In this document: piece after piece, positions 1-11,265 of the stretch
Layout: every line of letters starts with the position of its first letter
How positions within the stretch are numbered: position 1 is the first letter of the stretch
From: Pectinophora gossypiella
Taxonomy: Eukaryota > Arthropoda > Insecta > Lepidoptera > Gelechiidae
NCBI RefSeq assembly: GCF_024362695.1
Contig: NC_065423.1
Span: forward strand, 241,001 to 305,000
DNA: 64,000 nucleotides
Direction: 5' to 3'
Program-made: the position numbers and the translations under genes
Notes under the pieces: generated by a model
Seen by the model: only the letters and a program-made list of their open reading frames with translations
What the model was told of the DNA's origin: nothing
The model's database searches: none

Positions 1-111
1 AGCTCATATTTATTTATACTAGCGTTAACAAACCAAAGATAAACAATCTTCAAATTGTTCTCTAAAGCAAAACATATAACAACAAACAAACGACAAACTC
101 TTCTTCTTAAA

Positions 112-1080
112 AAGCCATGAAACTGTTTACGCCAGAAACGCGCGTGTCATATATAATGTTTACAGCCGCCAGCGATCTCCGCACTCTTTGGAGTTACGAC
201 AAACAATATTCAATAAAACCGGACACGACTGTAACGTATACTACAAGTGCGCCATTTACATAAACCGCTGTTACCCACAACACACGCTGGCAGCGCCACA
301 ACGCAACAACCTCCGTAGATCGCGCGTAAAATGTCCGCGCGCCTTTATGACGCAAATTAAGTGTCGCGATGAAAAATTAACTATGTAAAGCATTTTGATA
401 TGGAACGTGCTTAATGGCGGACGAGGGACCGGAACACAGTAACAATAATAAACATGGCGCGGGACGGACCATTAGCCGCGCAAAGTGCCTGGAATTGTGA
501 ACGCATGATAACATTAATTTCATTGAAGTTTTAAATCGAGTCATAAAATGATTATTTTATACACAAAAAATCATAGCATTTCGAGTTTGCGATATTTCTG
601 TGGGGCGTAGCACGTCGTAGCAAAAGCGTAGCACTGCTACGCCACTAGGGAAATTTTGCTTTGTCTGTTACATTTTGAAGAAACACAGTTTCTTACAACG
701 AGCGTGAATTTAGGTAAACTTTAGTTCTTCTACAAATCAATAATTCTGCAGTTCTCGGTATGCACTGGTCTTTGAAGTAGCACATCAAGTATTCCGTTGC
801 CGTCCGAACATTTGTCTAGAACATTCTTCACTTGCAAGTGGTGAGTGGAGTAAGAAATATCATTACGACACATGCGTGTAGTTGCATTCTCCGCGCCCGC
901 GGGGTGCGGGAGTCACGGGGATGGATGTCAGTCGTGTAAACTCACAGTCTATGCTCAGTGTACGCTAGGTAGAACAATATAGCCGTCACCGTCATCGTGG
1001 TAATACTGTGAGCGGGTATGCATTCGTGAGCAGTGTTCGTAGCTTTGCCAATTGAATTAGTGAGTTGATTGTATTATGGC
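112..1080 (+). repeat. Left arm of ~17-kb inverted pair (CpG-rich conserved core plus diverged inner part)
   Basis: This segment recurs in inverted orientation at about 16050-17024. The first ~430 bp (about 112-540) differs from its partner at only a handful of sites and keeps many CpGs, whereas from about 540 inwards the two copies show many substitutions and indels. The end facing outwards begins near the string TTCTTAAAAAGCCATGAAAC in both copies. The inner part contains short CGTAGC/GCTACG repeats near 605-645 and, near 838-850, a splice-donor-like GGTGAGT kept in both copies. It could be the terminal repeat of a large mobile element or a duplicated promoter/first-exon segment. I see no transposase or polymerase between the arms, so the first reading is unproven. 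Confidence 0.75.
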
Positions 1081-4000
1081 TTAAGATTGTAAGGTCTGAT
1101 TTACTATAGAAACCCATGACATTTTTTTATAAGTATTCTTATTAAACACAACGCATCTTTCATAATGAGGGTATACATCATCATCAGCCGTACGACGCCC
1201 ACTGCTGGGCATAGGCCTCCCCCAAATGAATGAGGGTATACATTACAAGTTATTTAATAACAAGAGACCCACATTTACAAGGCATTTTTATCATTCAAGA
1301 ATATATTCAGACGTACACGTTTCATTGTAATTCTGCTTATCACTGGCCATTTTCTCCACATAATAACAAAAACCGTCCATCTTTTTTTCTCTTAATTATA
1401 AGTTCAGTGATTCGCTTAAACATTTTCTTGTACTCTTTGTAGATTATATTTTTTCTGTTGTTCTGTTCAAGTGAAATTACTTTTCTATCTAGATGGATTA
1501 ATAAAGTAGAATTAGCAAGTAATCCTTTGGCTATTAAGAAAGCTCTTAATCATTATGATTTAGAAACGTTGTCAAAAGACCTATTTATAATACACTGGTA
1601 AACAGCTCTGACATCATTCGAGAAAATTCATTGAATTACGTTTATTTAAAATTTATTGTTTTCATTATTATGCCTTTGCGCTTAACTGCGTGCGATACAA
1701 AAATATAAAATGCGTCTAAATCATTATCTAACTGACAGAGGGGTTGTGTGCTTTGTAACATTACATTGGTGAAGAGCTGATCATCTACCATTACATGGCA
1801 TAAATATCCATCTTAAGACTTCGTATCGAGAGTGGCTGCAAGTTGTATTATCGTATATTCACAATTGGCCTTTAATGTTGACTTTAACGCTCATTTCTCA
1901 ACTATTTTCTTATAACTAGTGACTCTGTTTACCCCAATAGGTATACCACGCATGCATTTATATAATTTGAAAGTCGATCGTGGATCAATTCTCTCAAACG
2001 TGGACTGTGTGCAGTTACTCCCAGTTTTATTGTCGGTCATAAACTTGGTCATAACCTTCCGCCAACAATACGCTAAATGATTTATGACGCCCAATAAATT
2101 GTGTTTTCTATCAGTCAGCACTTGATGTACCTGTAAACCTATAAATACAGGAAGCTGTTCATTTAAGTCGCGAGTATGAAGCTACAAGTCAACAGAGACG
2201 TCCCACTGCTGGGCACACGCGTCCCTTCAATCAACCGAAGGGGCTATGCAGCATACTCCACCACGCTTCTTCACTGCAACACAATTCAGTCCGCAATAAC
2301 TCTTAATATTCCTTACTTACCTTTATGTTTTCTAACTAAATATTAATGTGTGTATATTTTAATGTTGTAAATGTATATGTGTGTCGAAGTTTATACCAAA
2401 ATAAACATTATTTTTTTATATTCATTCCAAGCATTTATGAACCGCGTTACATGATGACAGGTAGGCCGTCTTTCTTTCCAGCCATTTTCAATCACTCGTG
2501 TGATGTGAACACTTCATCACATGTATCTTTGAACAAAGCCAACCGAATTTGTTGCAAGTATTCTTCTCATACCTGCATCATCTATAGGGTTTTATGTTAG
2601 TCTCAAAATCTATAAACTTAAAACAGCAATTTAAATACCAATGTAGAATCAGGTTGCAAACATCAAGTGTTACAAATGTTATTGCTATTGATTATGACAC
2701 AGTGATCGCGCCACAAGCGGGCTACTGATATAACAACCGAACATATTTGGTACAATTATTCTACGTTTGTGCACAAATCTTTCATTATTGGATGTTGATA
2801 AAACAAAAATAGAGTGAAGGGTTCTTCAGAGCAATAAATCGGCAGATATTTGATCGCTCGAGTGCCCATCTCCAATTTACGAGTGTTTCACAAATTGCCC
2901 CCCTAATGTTTGGATGGAGGCACCAATAAATTAATATCTGAGGGAAGTCCTTGAGCCCTAACACTAAAATTCGTGTAGGCAGCTAAGTCATTGTGAACGA
3001 GGTGTAAACATACCACATAGACACACGCCCGAAATTCTGAATGGGGTTCGCAGAACCACAAGAACGGGGTTTATTTTTCAGTTTTAATATTGAAGAACCT
3101 TGTTCTATTCACAAAGAAAGTCGTCATTAATTAAAGCTAGCAAGAAAACAACCCGTTATCATGAGTCAACAGTAGCACATATAATTTTAAAACAGAAACA
3201 TTGTAATTGAATAAAGGACTAATAGTAGCTTGTGTATGGAAGCGGATATGAGAATTGTCTATCTGAAAAGCTGTGCTGTAATTCCGGACAAATAGTGAAT
3301 CTCACCTCAGGCAAACGTACATGAGCTCCCTGGATAAGTCTCAGACAGTTTAGCGGTGCACATCGTAAACTTAAGACACTATCATGCTTGAAGTCCTTCC
3401 TAGTATTTGTCAAACTAAAGCGGAAAGAAGCTTAACAATGAAATGTTCCACGTTAATTGAGAAACTTGTTCTAAGGTTGTCGAATTGAGAATTCGCAGCT
3501 TCGATTTACCATTTACGTGTCTTTGAAAACTATTGAATGCGAGTTTCGTTCCCTTTCTAGGCACTACTAGCACTACTTTAAAACAGTCAAAAACTTTTCA
3601 AATTATTTAAATTTTCTTTATCTAAAATTACTTCCTACAAACTCCATTTTCTTCACTACATTTTTAAACAACTAGTTTAAACGAAACTAATCTACTAAAG
3701 TTCGAACCTGCGACCTTCATGTGCGCTGGCAGACCAAAGAGTCCGGCCTAGATCAGAGGCTGTATCATTTATTCACGTGGCTTACTCGCGGGAAGTGGAG
3801 CACTGACACCGCTATGTCGGGGCTGAGTATCTGACACTGGGTTGGAGATTGTGGGGTACAAGGTTAGTTCTTGTCGCTAACAGGGTCGCGTCTGACCGCA
3901 ATCTCACTGTGTATGTAACGAACGACACCACTAAGGAACTAGATATTACGTTTTTTTGCGCTCAGATCCGGGAGCCTGGTGTGATTATGTAAAGTTTTGT

Positions 4001-5000
4001 ATAAACATGAATAGTATGAATACTTGAGATTATGTCTCTTGAACTACACAGTTTTAGCGAGCTTTTATTTAACACATTTTAGTGGGTCACATTTATTTTT
4101 AATAAAATTAAAATTGAAATTCATGCGATGCATTTCATAATAGTAATTTGATACTGGATAAACCGGACATAAAATTGACAAGGCGTGTACCCGGCGTGCC
4201 TTGCGCTGCGCGCCTTTCAATGTACCTTCATATCGTGGCGAGGCATGTGTTACGCATTAGCCGCGTGCGGCTCTTGGCCGACGAGGAGCACACATGCCTC
4301 GCAATATTGAAGTATCCGTTGATTAACTAACATTATTTGAAATGATATTAATATTAATTTAGTACTTACTAGTGTTTATATTTAAACAATGCGAGATATG
4401 TCCCCCGCACGCCGCCCCGTACCCCTTTAACTAACTATCAAACAGAATGTCAAATCTTTGCATCAATTCAACCACTTAACTAATTGCGCTGAATGTGTAA
4501 TATCAAGAAGTGTTCGTAGCCTGAAATCTCAGTTCTCAGAAAGCATAAATCCGTACAAAAACAGGGTGCATTCACGGTGGAGGCACATTCCCCGTAACTG
4601 TGTCGCATTCAAGCCCCGGTGTGTTATTCACATGTAGTGAATGGAGCTGCGGAGTGTGTTCGCGGGCAGAGGGACGAAATGATACCGGACGTGTTTTTTT
4701 TAAAGAAAAATAGCAGTAGACGTAGACTTGTAACGTGCTTCAATAAGTATAAAAGAATAATAATTATTGTCACAGAGTCTTACGAGTAAAGCTACGTCGA
4801 GGGCCTATGTCGTCTCAATAGTGACCCAGGTTTGATAATGTCACAAGAGAGAAGCAGAATTGAGAATATTCTTTTTTATCACATCCATCTCAGGGGCCTT
4901 ATTTTTGAATCGCTCGCCTTCAACTCGCGTACGAAAATACGCACCTGTCTCATCTTGCAAATGATAAGTTCTGATGCACTACGTGAAATAAGTATACGTA
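1081..5000. other. Non-coding stretch with dispersed lepidopteran repeats
   Basis: No supported gene. At 1162-1226 there is a CATCATCAGCCGTACGACG tract joined to a CCCACTGCTGGGCATAGGCC motif, a common lepidopteran repeat end. At 2185-2280 lies a minus-strand RTE-type LINE tail (ACGTCCCACTGCTGGGCACA and the following ~70 bp). At 3000-3050 is a fragment of the repeat that reads ACGCCCGTAATCCCTAATGG in its better copies. Bases 3233-3400 match in inverted form the stretch 12175-12290. The remainder is AT-rich sequence with nothing recognisable apart from the hairpin at 4238-4302. Confidence 0.6.
4238..4302. repeat. GC-rich hairpin with 13-bp perfect stem
   Basis: GCGAGGCATGTGT at 4238-4250 pairs perfectly with ACACATGCCTCGC at 4290-4302. 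The 39-base loop contains a second small palindrome, GCCGCGTGCGGC, at about 4260-4271. The surrounding 4160-4300 bp is unusually GC-rich for this window. It may be a remnant of a foldback element or a structured transcript; the sequence alone does not tell. Confidence 0.5.
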
Positions 5001-5004
5001 CAGT

Positions 5005-5225
5005 GTGTTAGTGACATCGTAACGAAAACTTTGAGAGATGATTTGGACCATGATTCTGAGTTGATATCAAGTGGATTTATCTGTCGCAAAAGTGTATAAC
5101 TGAAAATAAATAAAAAAAAACAAAAAATTTCATGAATTTTCCGACAGAATAATCCACTTGATATCAACTCAGAATCATGATCTGAACCATCTCCCTCAGT
5201 ATTCGTTACGTTGTCACTAACACCC
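5005..5225. mobile_element. Palindromic MITE copy A (GGTGTTAGTGACATCGTAAC family)
   Basis: The two halves are near-perfect reverse complements: the left end reads GTGTTAGTGACATCGTAACG and the right end ...GTTGTCACTAACACCC, with an AT-rich centre. Both arms carry the internal marker GATTCTGAGTTGATATCAAG. There is no coding capacity. The same family recurs at 5265, 8293, 31115, 47006 and 47265. I do not know the autonomous partner. Confidence 0.8.
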
Positions 5226-5264
5226 ATACCTACTTGTATGGATATTTGTAAGTACTGTTTCGAG

Positions 5265-5532
5265 ATGTAAGTGACATCGTAACGAATACTGAGAGGGATG
5301 ATTCAGCTGATTATTCTGAGTTAATATCAAATGGTATTTTACATCGCTAAAGTATAGAATTGAAAATAATTTAAAAAAACTAAACAAAATCATAAATGCG
5401 ACGAAAATTTCCACTTGATATTAACTCTGGTTTGGCCAAATATTATAAATTCCTTAGCTGTAAAAAGAAACAAAAATAAGAATGATGGTCTGAATCATCC
5501 CTTCAGTATTCGTTACGATGTCACTAATACCG
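5265..5532. mobile_element. Palindromic MITE copy B, adjacent to copy A
   Basis: Second copy of the same foldback family, separated from copy A by a ~40-bp linker beginning ATACCTACTTGTATGG. Its right arm is interrupted by roughly 45-50 bp of unrelated AT-rich sequence near 5430-5480. The ends read GTAAGTGACATCGTAACG and GATGTCACTAATACC. Confidence 0.75.
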
Positions 5533-5539
5533 TGTATAT

Positions 5540-8290
5540 TTTCGAACGTGAGTCGAAGGCCAAACAAAAATAAAAGTGGCTGCAACTTGTGTTTCGATTT
5601 GCCCATCCCAATAGAAGTTAGTAGTATAAGTTATAAAATCATCTCAAACCACCGTGACTGCCGATTATTCGAACAAAGTTATAACACGTACGTGGTAGGA
5701 AGTGCGAAGTGGCGGCGGTTAGTTGGTGATCAATAAGTTGTGATCGATACTCGGAGAACACGTCCGTACTTGTTGCAAGTTACGAGCCGGCTGCGAGGAC
5801 CAGGTTGGGAATTGCTCCGTTTATAATTATATTACTAACGTCGACAACTTGTGCTTTGATCGTGGTTCCTGCCAAATAAAATATATCATCATCATCATCA
5901 TCAGCCGTACGACGCCAATAAAATATATACTTAGACATAAAAACATAACACAAGCTCAAGACTATATTCCAATGGGGTAGTCAGAGGCACATCCACCGGA
6001 AAGGTGAACCTCACCGAGTCTTCAGTTACACTAACGTGAATAAAAATAGAAATCATTTATTGTGAAACTGTGTAAAGTACAAGGTCGTAAAGCATATTTT
6101 TTTGTAAGTTATGTGTTATTCCGTGTTTTATATTATATTTTTGTTATTTGTTTTATATTTGTTACTGTGGTGTCCCTCTATAATAAACGTTTCTTTCTTT
6201 CTTTCTTCCTTTCTAATATTTTTTTTCGTTCCAACAGAAAATATATTAATACTGTTTTTTATACGTATAACTTATAACAATAAATGTAACTGCACATATA
6301 ACATGACGTCTCACACTTGTTTCCCCTAAGGGGTAGGCAGGTAATATATACACCCACTTGTCGCCATGTAATAGGGGGAGAGACTACTGAAATTAACCGG
6401 GCTCAAATGTACAATTTTATTGTTATTCGTAATATTTCCTACAGGATAGCGTTAAGGAGTTCATTGCTGAATGAATAGTGAAGTGTTCTGATCTAGTTCA
6501 TATTAAATATTAACAACTTATTGTTACACAAAATATCTTGAATTAAGTATATAATTTAAATTGTTTTTTATAAAATAATAATGATGTTCAACTAAACTTA
6601 ATGTTAATAATGTATGATAGATAAATAATGAAATAATATTTTAATAATAAATATTTTATTTTATTTTGTTTCGAGAGCTTACAGCTTACATATATATACG
6701 AATATATATGATAGGAGGTCCAAAAGTAATTTGTAGGTGAAGTTTGAGAAAAAAATGCAGTCTAGATTGGGCACTACTCTATTTTGAAATCTAGCATTAT
6801 CCCGTTTTTCACAGAGTCCGCCTACCTAGCCTGAAGATTTGACAGGTCCGGTTTTTTACAGAAGCAACTGCCTGTCCGATCTACCAACCCGCGAAGGGAA
6901 ATCCAGCCCAATACCGGTTAATTCACATATCTCCGGTCCACTCTATTTTGAAATTAATTTAATTTAATGAAAATTCTATTTATTGTGTATTATGACTCTT
7001 CTATTTCGTATGAAACATTGCTAATAACCACATTTAGATTAAATTAAGGGGCCTCTACGTGTTGGCTTCGGCCCCACGCACATCGACCAAAAGTTCATGA
7101 CTTCATAGGCCCGAGATATGGAAACGACATACGAATACAACGACATAATAATAAGCAATATTGCTTTTAATGAAACGCAAGAGTTATTGTTTTCATTATT
7201 GTTACACCGCATACATAGCCTGTACACAATCATTACAATGTGTCTTTATTGAAAATTCATGTTTTCTTATATTTGCGTCTTTCATAACTCTCTAAAGTTA
7301 CTAAAGAGAATGCTATAAAAAGAATAATGATCAAAACTGACCATGATGTTCATTGGGGCAAGACATCTGTCGGGCCACAGCAGTATGGCGTGAAGGCAGC
7401 CGGGACGTATTTTTACGAGGCATAAAATTTACACAAAACCGCTCTTATCATTGCTTGAACACTTTTATGGGTGCAATATGTACCTACTTACCTATCTAAC
7501 CTCCGTGTAAACTTTATAACGACAAAAATGGAGCAGATGAATTTGGTTTCTCTTACTTATAATATTAGTTAGATATGAGACAATAAAAACAGTTTCCATG
7601 GTCTAGTGGTTAGAACCTTGGCCTCACGATCTCGGGGTTCGGATTCAATTTTAAAAGGGGACATTGTCGAAATCGCATTATAAGACTGTTTATTTTTGTA
7701 AGGACATTGCAGCCTTGTATCTCTTGATGGTTCGAAAAAATCACACGATTTGCTTCGGAAGCGGTTGGTCCCGGCTATTTGTCTAATACGTATATTAATA
7801 GGCTGTCTGTGTTATGTGTATTAGAGGGTCGCTTCACCATCTATGCCATCTAATGACTCGCACCTAAAACGCCAGTCGTGCTTCTCGCGTCTGACTTCAA
7901 ATTCATTTTAAAAGCTGGCACAGGAACGTTGTTTAAAAATTATTTAACAAATATGTCATTAATGTGAAATCCTAAAATAAGTTAGATAATAACAGTAATT
8001 GACTACTTTTTATGATGAATAAAATAAGTTTATATAATTAAAACTCATTTAAGTATTTATATTACGGCTTTTATTGATTGTTTGAGTGAGATCTTTCTCC
8101 CCTGGCAGGAGAATATGTCAATTATGTACAGTATTAACTGTACAGGTTGTTACAAAATATATCTATATATGAAGTTGAGAACGTAAGAAGTTTATTATTC
8201 GCATCGAGTTTACTTACTATGCAGTAAGTAAACTCGACTCAACTTAGGACATACATTATGAATGCCCGGACCTACCATACATAGCATATA
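5540..8290. other. Non-coding stretch with SINE fragments
   Basis: No supported gene. The stretch contains a CATCATCAGCCGTACGACG repeat end at 5886-5915, fragments of the GGGGTAGGCAG repeat at 5970-6010 and 6325-6370, a TTTC microsatellite near 6190-6215, and a minus-strand SINE tail fragment at about 6797-6942 (motif GAAGATTTGACAGGTCCGG). A plus-strand SINE lies at 7592-7800. A short perfect hairpin (GAGTTTACTTACT/AGTAAGTAAACTC) sits at 8207-8238. Confidence 0.55.
7592..7800 (+). mobile_element. tRNA-derived SINE, diverged
   Basis: The head has A-box-like TGGTCTAGTGGTTAG and B-box-like GGTTCGGATTC, followed by a non-tRNA body with the family marker GCTTCGGAAGCGGTTGGTCC. This resembles the internal Pol III promoter layout of tRNA-derived SINEs. 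It is too diverged to be a functional tRNA gene. Confidence 0.65.
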
Positions 8291-8292
8291 AA

Positions 8293-8464
8293 GGGTGTTA
8301 GTGAAATCGTAACGAATACTAAGGGGAATTATTCTCATGATTCTGAGTTAATATTCTTTTTTTTAATTATTTTATTTTTTTTTACTTTAGCGACGAAATA
8401 TTCCACTTGATATCAACTCAGAATCATGGTTTGAATCACCCACCAAAGTCCATTTCACTAACAC
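8293..8464. mobile_element. Palindromic MITE copy C (shortened)
   Basis: The left end GGGTGTTAGTGAAATCGTAA and right end CACTAACACC match the family at 5005. The left arm is truncated after TTCTGAGTTAATATTC and the right arm lacks the usual TCAGTATTCGTTACGATGTC block, so this copy is internally rearranged. Confidence 0.7.
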
Positions 8465-10890
8465 CATGTATGTGGGACCAAGCTCTTCAATTAATGCCAT
8501 AATCAGATACCGATTCTTCCGAATCGTGCGCACAAAATACAAAACACTTGTATTGTTACTGTTAATTTCATTTACTATGCAAAATATGATGTAATATTTG
8601 AACAATGCACGAGTTAATTAAGCGTACAAAGGAGGAAAGTTGGAGTTTCTCATCTAGCGACGGCGTGGGCGCCGCAACTGGTGGCGATACCGGCCAGTTG
8701 CAGTACTGTCTGACACACGTCGCGCGGTGACTGCTACTAAAACTAATTAAATTCACGCAAAACTTTCCCGACTAAAATTATTATTAAAATTATTTTTATG
8801 AGTTCGTAACTAAAAATTTAAAATATAAAATAAATAAACAAATAATTATATTATTTAATTCCTAATAGATAAGTTTTATTCAAAAGAATATCAAGAAGTG
8901 CTTTATTTTATTTTTAATTTAAAACCTTAAAAAGAACATTTTCGGAAGATACACTAAACTACACTGCGATACACAATAACTTTACAAGTGTCATTATTAT
9001 AATAATTTAGTAATTATTATTTAAACTAAGTAAGTAAAAGTATGTTAAGCCATTATTGTTGATTTATTTCGAAATAAAATTATAATTAAAATACGCCCCC
9101 AGTAAATGGCGCAACAATTATTTATTTCAGCTTTCAGTTTGACTTTACTCTTAATTACGTTTACGTTTAATTTATTACATTAGATTCAGAAATACCTTTA
9201 GCAAACCTTTGGTTTCTGAATTAATTATATTCTAGTTTGTACTTTGTGACTTTATCTGAAGTTAAAAATCAATGAAGTCAAATTAAAAACTTAGTTAATT
9301 ATACCATATTTTTGGGAATCGGTGTTCATATACATCATTTAATTATCTACTTTAAAACAAACGGTGACTTTCGACAAAATCTGGCTGGCGTAACGCACTC
9401 GTGTTCTATGTACGGCGAAAACAAACAACAAAAGTAAATACAGAAAACAATAAAATCTCAAACAGAAATTCTAGACACTTACAAAGTATACAGTGACACA
9501 GCGACTCGTTGTAGTTTTCATGGAGTAAAAATATTATTTAAATATTCAGTATACAATTCTCTCGAAGTACTTACGTTAGGTATTCACAGTAAAATTTTAA
9601 TTAAGATAAGGCGAAATTTTAAAAACGTCGAGCAACACAGACTGAAAAAGTTCCTGCGCAAATACAGTTGTATTATGTAGCAAACTTGCACCGAGTGTGA
9701 ATCCAGCCCTGTGAGTTGTGTAACTCGGCCGCTACAAAGCAGCTGCGGCGCGGTATTTGCCGGTCGCTGTAAAAAGCGGCATTCACTTCGCCACAAAAAG
9801 AGCTATTTGTGAGCGAGCGGCTGAGCACTCCCGCACACTTGCATGCGGAAATTAGTGGACACATGCGGAGGCAGGGGGGATACGGGGGGAATAGCCCCCC
9901 CTTGACTGCAATTTTCTGTAACTCAGGTGAGGAGAGTTTTTGTTCGACGAAGTTTTTCGGGGGCTCAGTTGCATGTGTCAGTATTACTCTACTGTAGTGT
10001 AGTCCCAGCTTTGACTTACAAAGAGAATGTACAAACTTTGATATGGATAGCCTTGCTGTTCTGAATGCAGTGAGTGATGTTAGTTGAATATTATTTTGGA
10101 ATTTAAAGAAGCTTTAAAGAGGCGAGCTTTTATAGTAATAATGATAAAATTGTACCGTAGTGCAATAAAAAAATACAATTTGAGGTTGTGATCTTTTACA
10201 TTTTTATAGAGTATTTTTTTACTGAATATTACTTAAATATTTGTTTTTATAAACCACACAATTTATTTAGTGAATAAATAAGGCTGGAGATATGTTCAAA
10301 TTAGGTCAGTGATGTCAGGAATATTTCATGTTTAAATGATCGATTGTGTTCGTTCGTATAATATTTATTACAAAGAAACATACTCTACTTACCTTAGCCA
10401 TTATTGGTCATATATTGTCTTTTTATTAAATTTCCCTTTTTGATCTGATCATGCCAAGTAGTGTGATTCTGTTAGAGCAACTTTACCAGCAAACGTCCAG
10501 TAAAGTTCCACCCTAACCCTGGCCTGTAAGTAATGATTTCACGCAGAATTTTAGTGTGTTACATCAGGCCAGATTCAGAAGCTTCAAATAGTCGGTGAAA
10601 GAAAATTGAGCGCCTTGAAAAGTGTAAAGTATAAATCAGCCATATCAAGTGCCTTTGGCGGCTCAATAGCAACCCTGACACTAAAGTTAATGAGCCCAGT
10701 CATTGATATCACACGCACATCAGAGAAGAAGAGTCACCCTATTATTTATTTATTTAATTTAGTATTTCATCTATCTATCTACCTCACAATCTGGATGCAG
10801 GATGATCTTAGTCATCGTACGTTTGTAATACTTGGTACCTGACAACAGCAGTTGACTTTACCCATATTAGTTTTGTTGGTCATAATCTCC
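8465..10890. other. AT-rich non-coding stretch with one CpG-rich island
   Basis: No supported gene. Bases 8750-9650 are very AT-rich. Between about 9700 and 9935 the sequence turns GC- and CpG-rich and ends at CTCAGGTGAGG, a good splice-donor match on the plus strand, so a non-coding first exon or promoter is conceivable. At 10660-10735 there is a 3' fragment of the tRNA-SINE family (GGCGGCTCAATAGCAACCCTG). The rest shows nothing recognisable. Confidence 0.5.
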
Positions 10891-10896
10891 CTAGCC

Positions 10897-11265
10897 TAAC
10901 GGGATAATTCCCGTTATTCACAGGGTCCGCTTACCTAACCTGAAGATTTGACAGGTGTGGTTTTTACAGAAGCGACTGCCTGTTTAACCTTCCAAACCGC
11001 GAAGGGAAAACCGGGTGTAATACGTAATTTTTTTGCACGCTATCTCGACAAGTGTATATAACCAGCCCAATACAGATTAGGTCACATTTCTCCGAAAATG
11101 CATTTCTCGGAAATGTGGGTTTCCTCACGATGTTTTCCTTCACCGCAGACCACGTAATCATTAATGATCCAAACATTCGACAATTTAGGCCTGTGCTGGG
11201 TTTGAACTTGCGACCTCCAAGTGACAGGCAAGCGTTCTACCAACTGGGCTACCACGGCTTCCTTC
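10897..11265 (-). mobile_element. tRNA-derived SINE of a second family
   Basis: On the minus strand the head reads CCGTGGTAGCCCAGTTGGTA (A-box region), and the B-box-like CAAGTTCAAACCC follows. The body has markers familiar from lepidopteran SINEs: GAAAACATCGTGAGGAAACC and GGTTTTCCCTTCGCGG. The tail runs to the CCCGTTATTCACAGGGTCCG block at the plus-strand start. Partial relatives occur at 6797-6942, about 18700-18900 and 49320-49495. Confidence 0.75.

Noticed and set aside
5005..5532. CRISPR-like array from regularly repeated palindromes
   Set aside because: Only two elements, each ~220 bp and foldback, with related linkers in eukaryotic DNA; these are MITEs.
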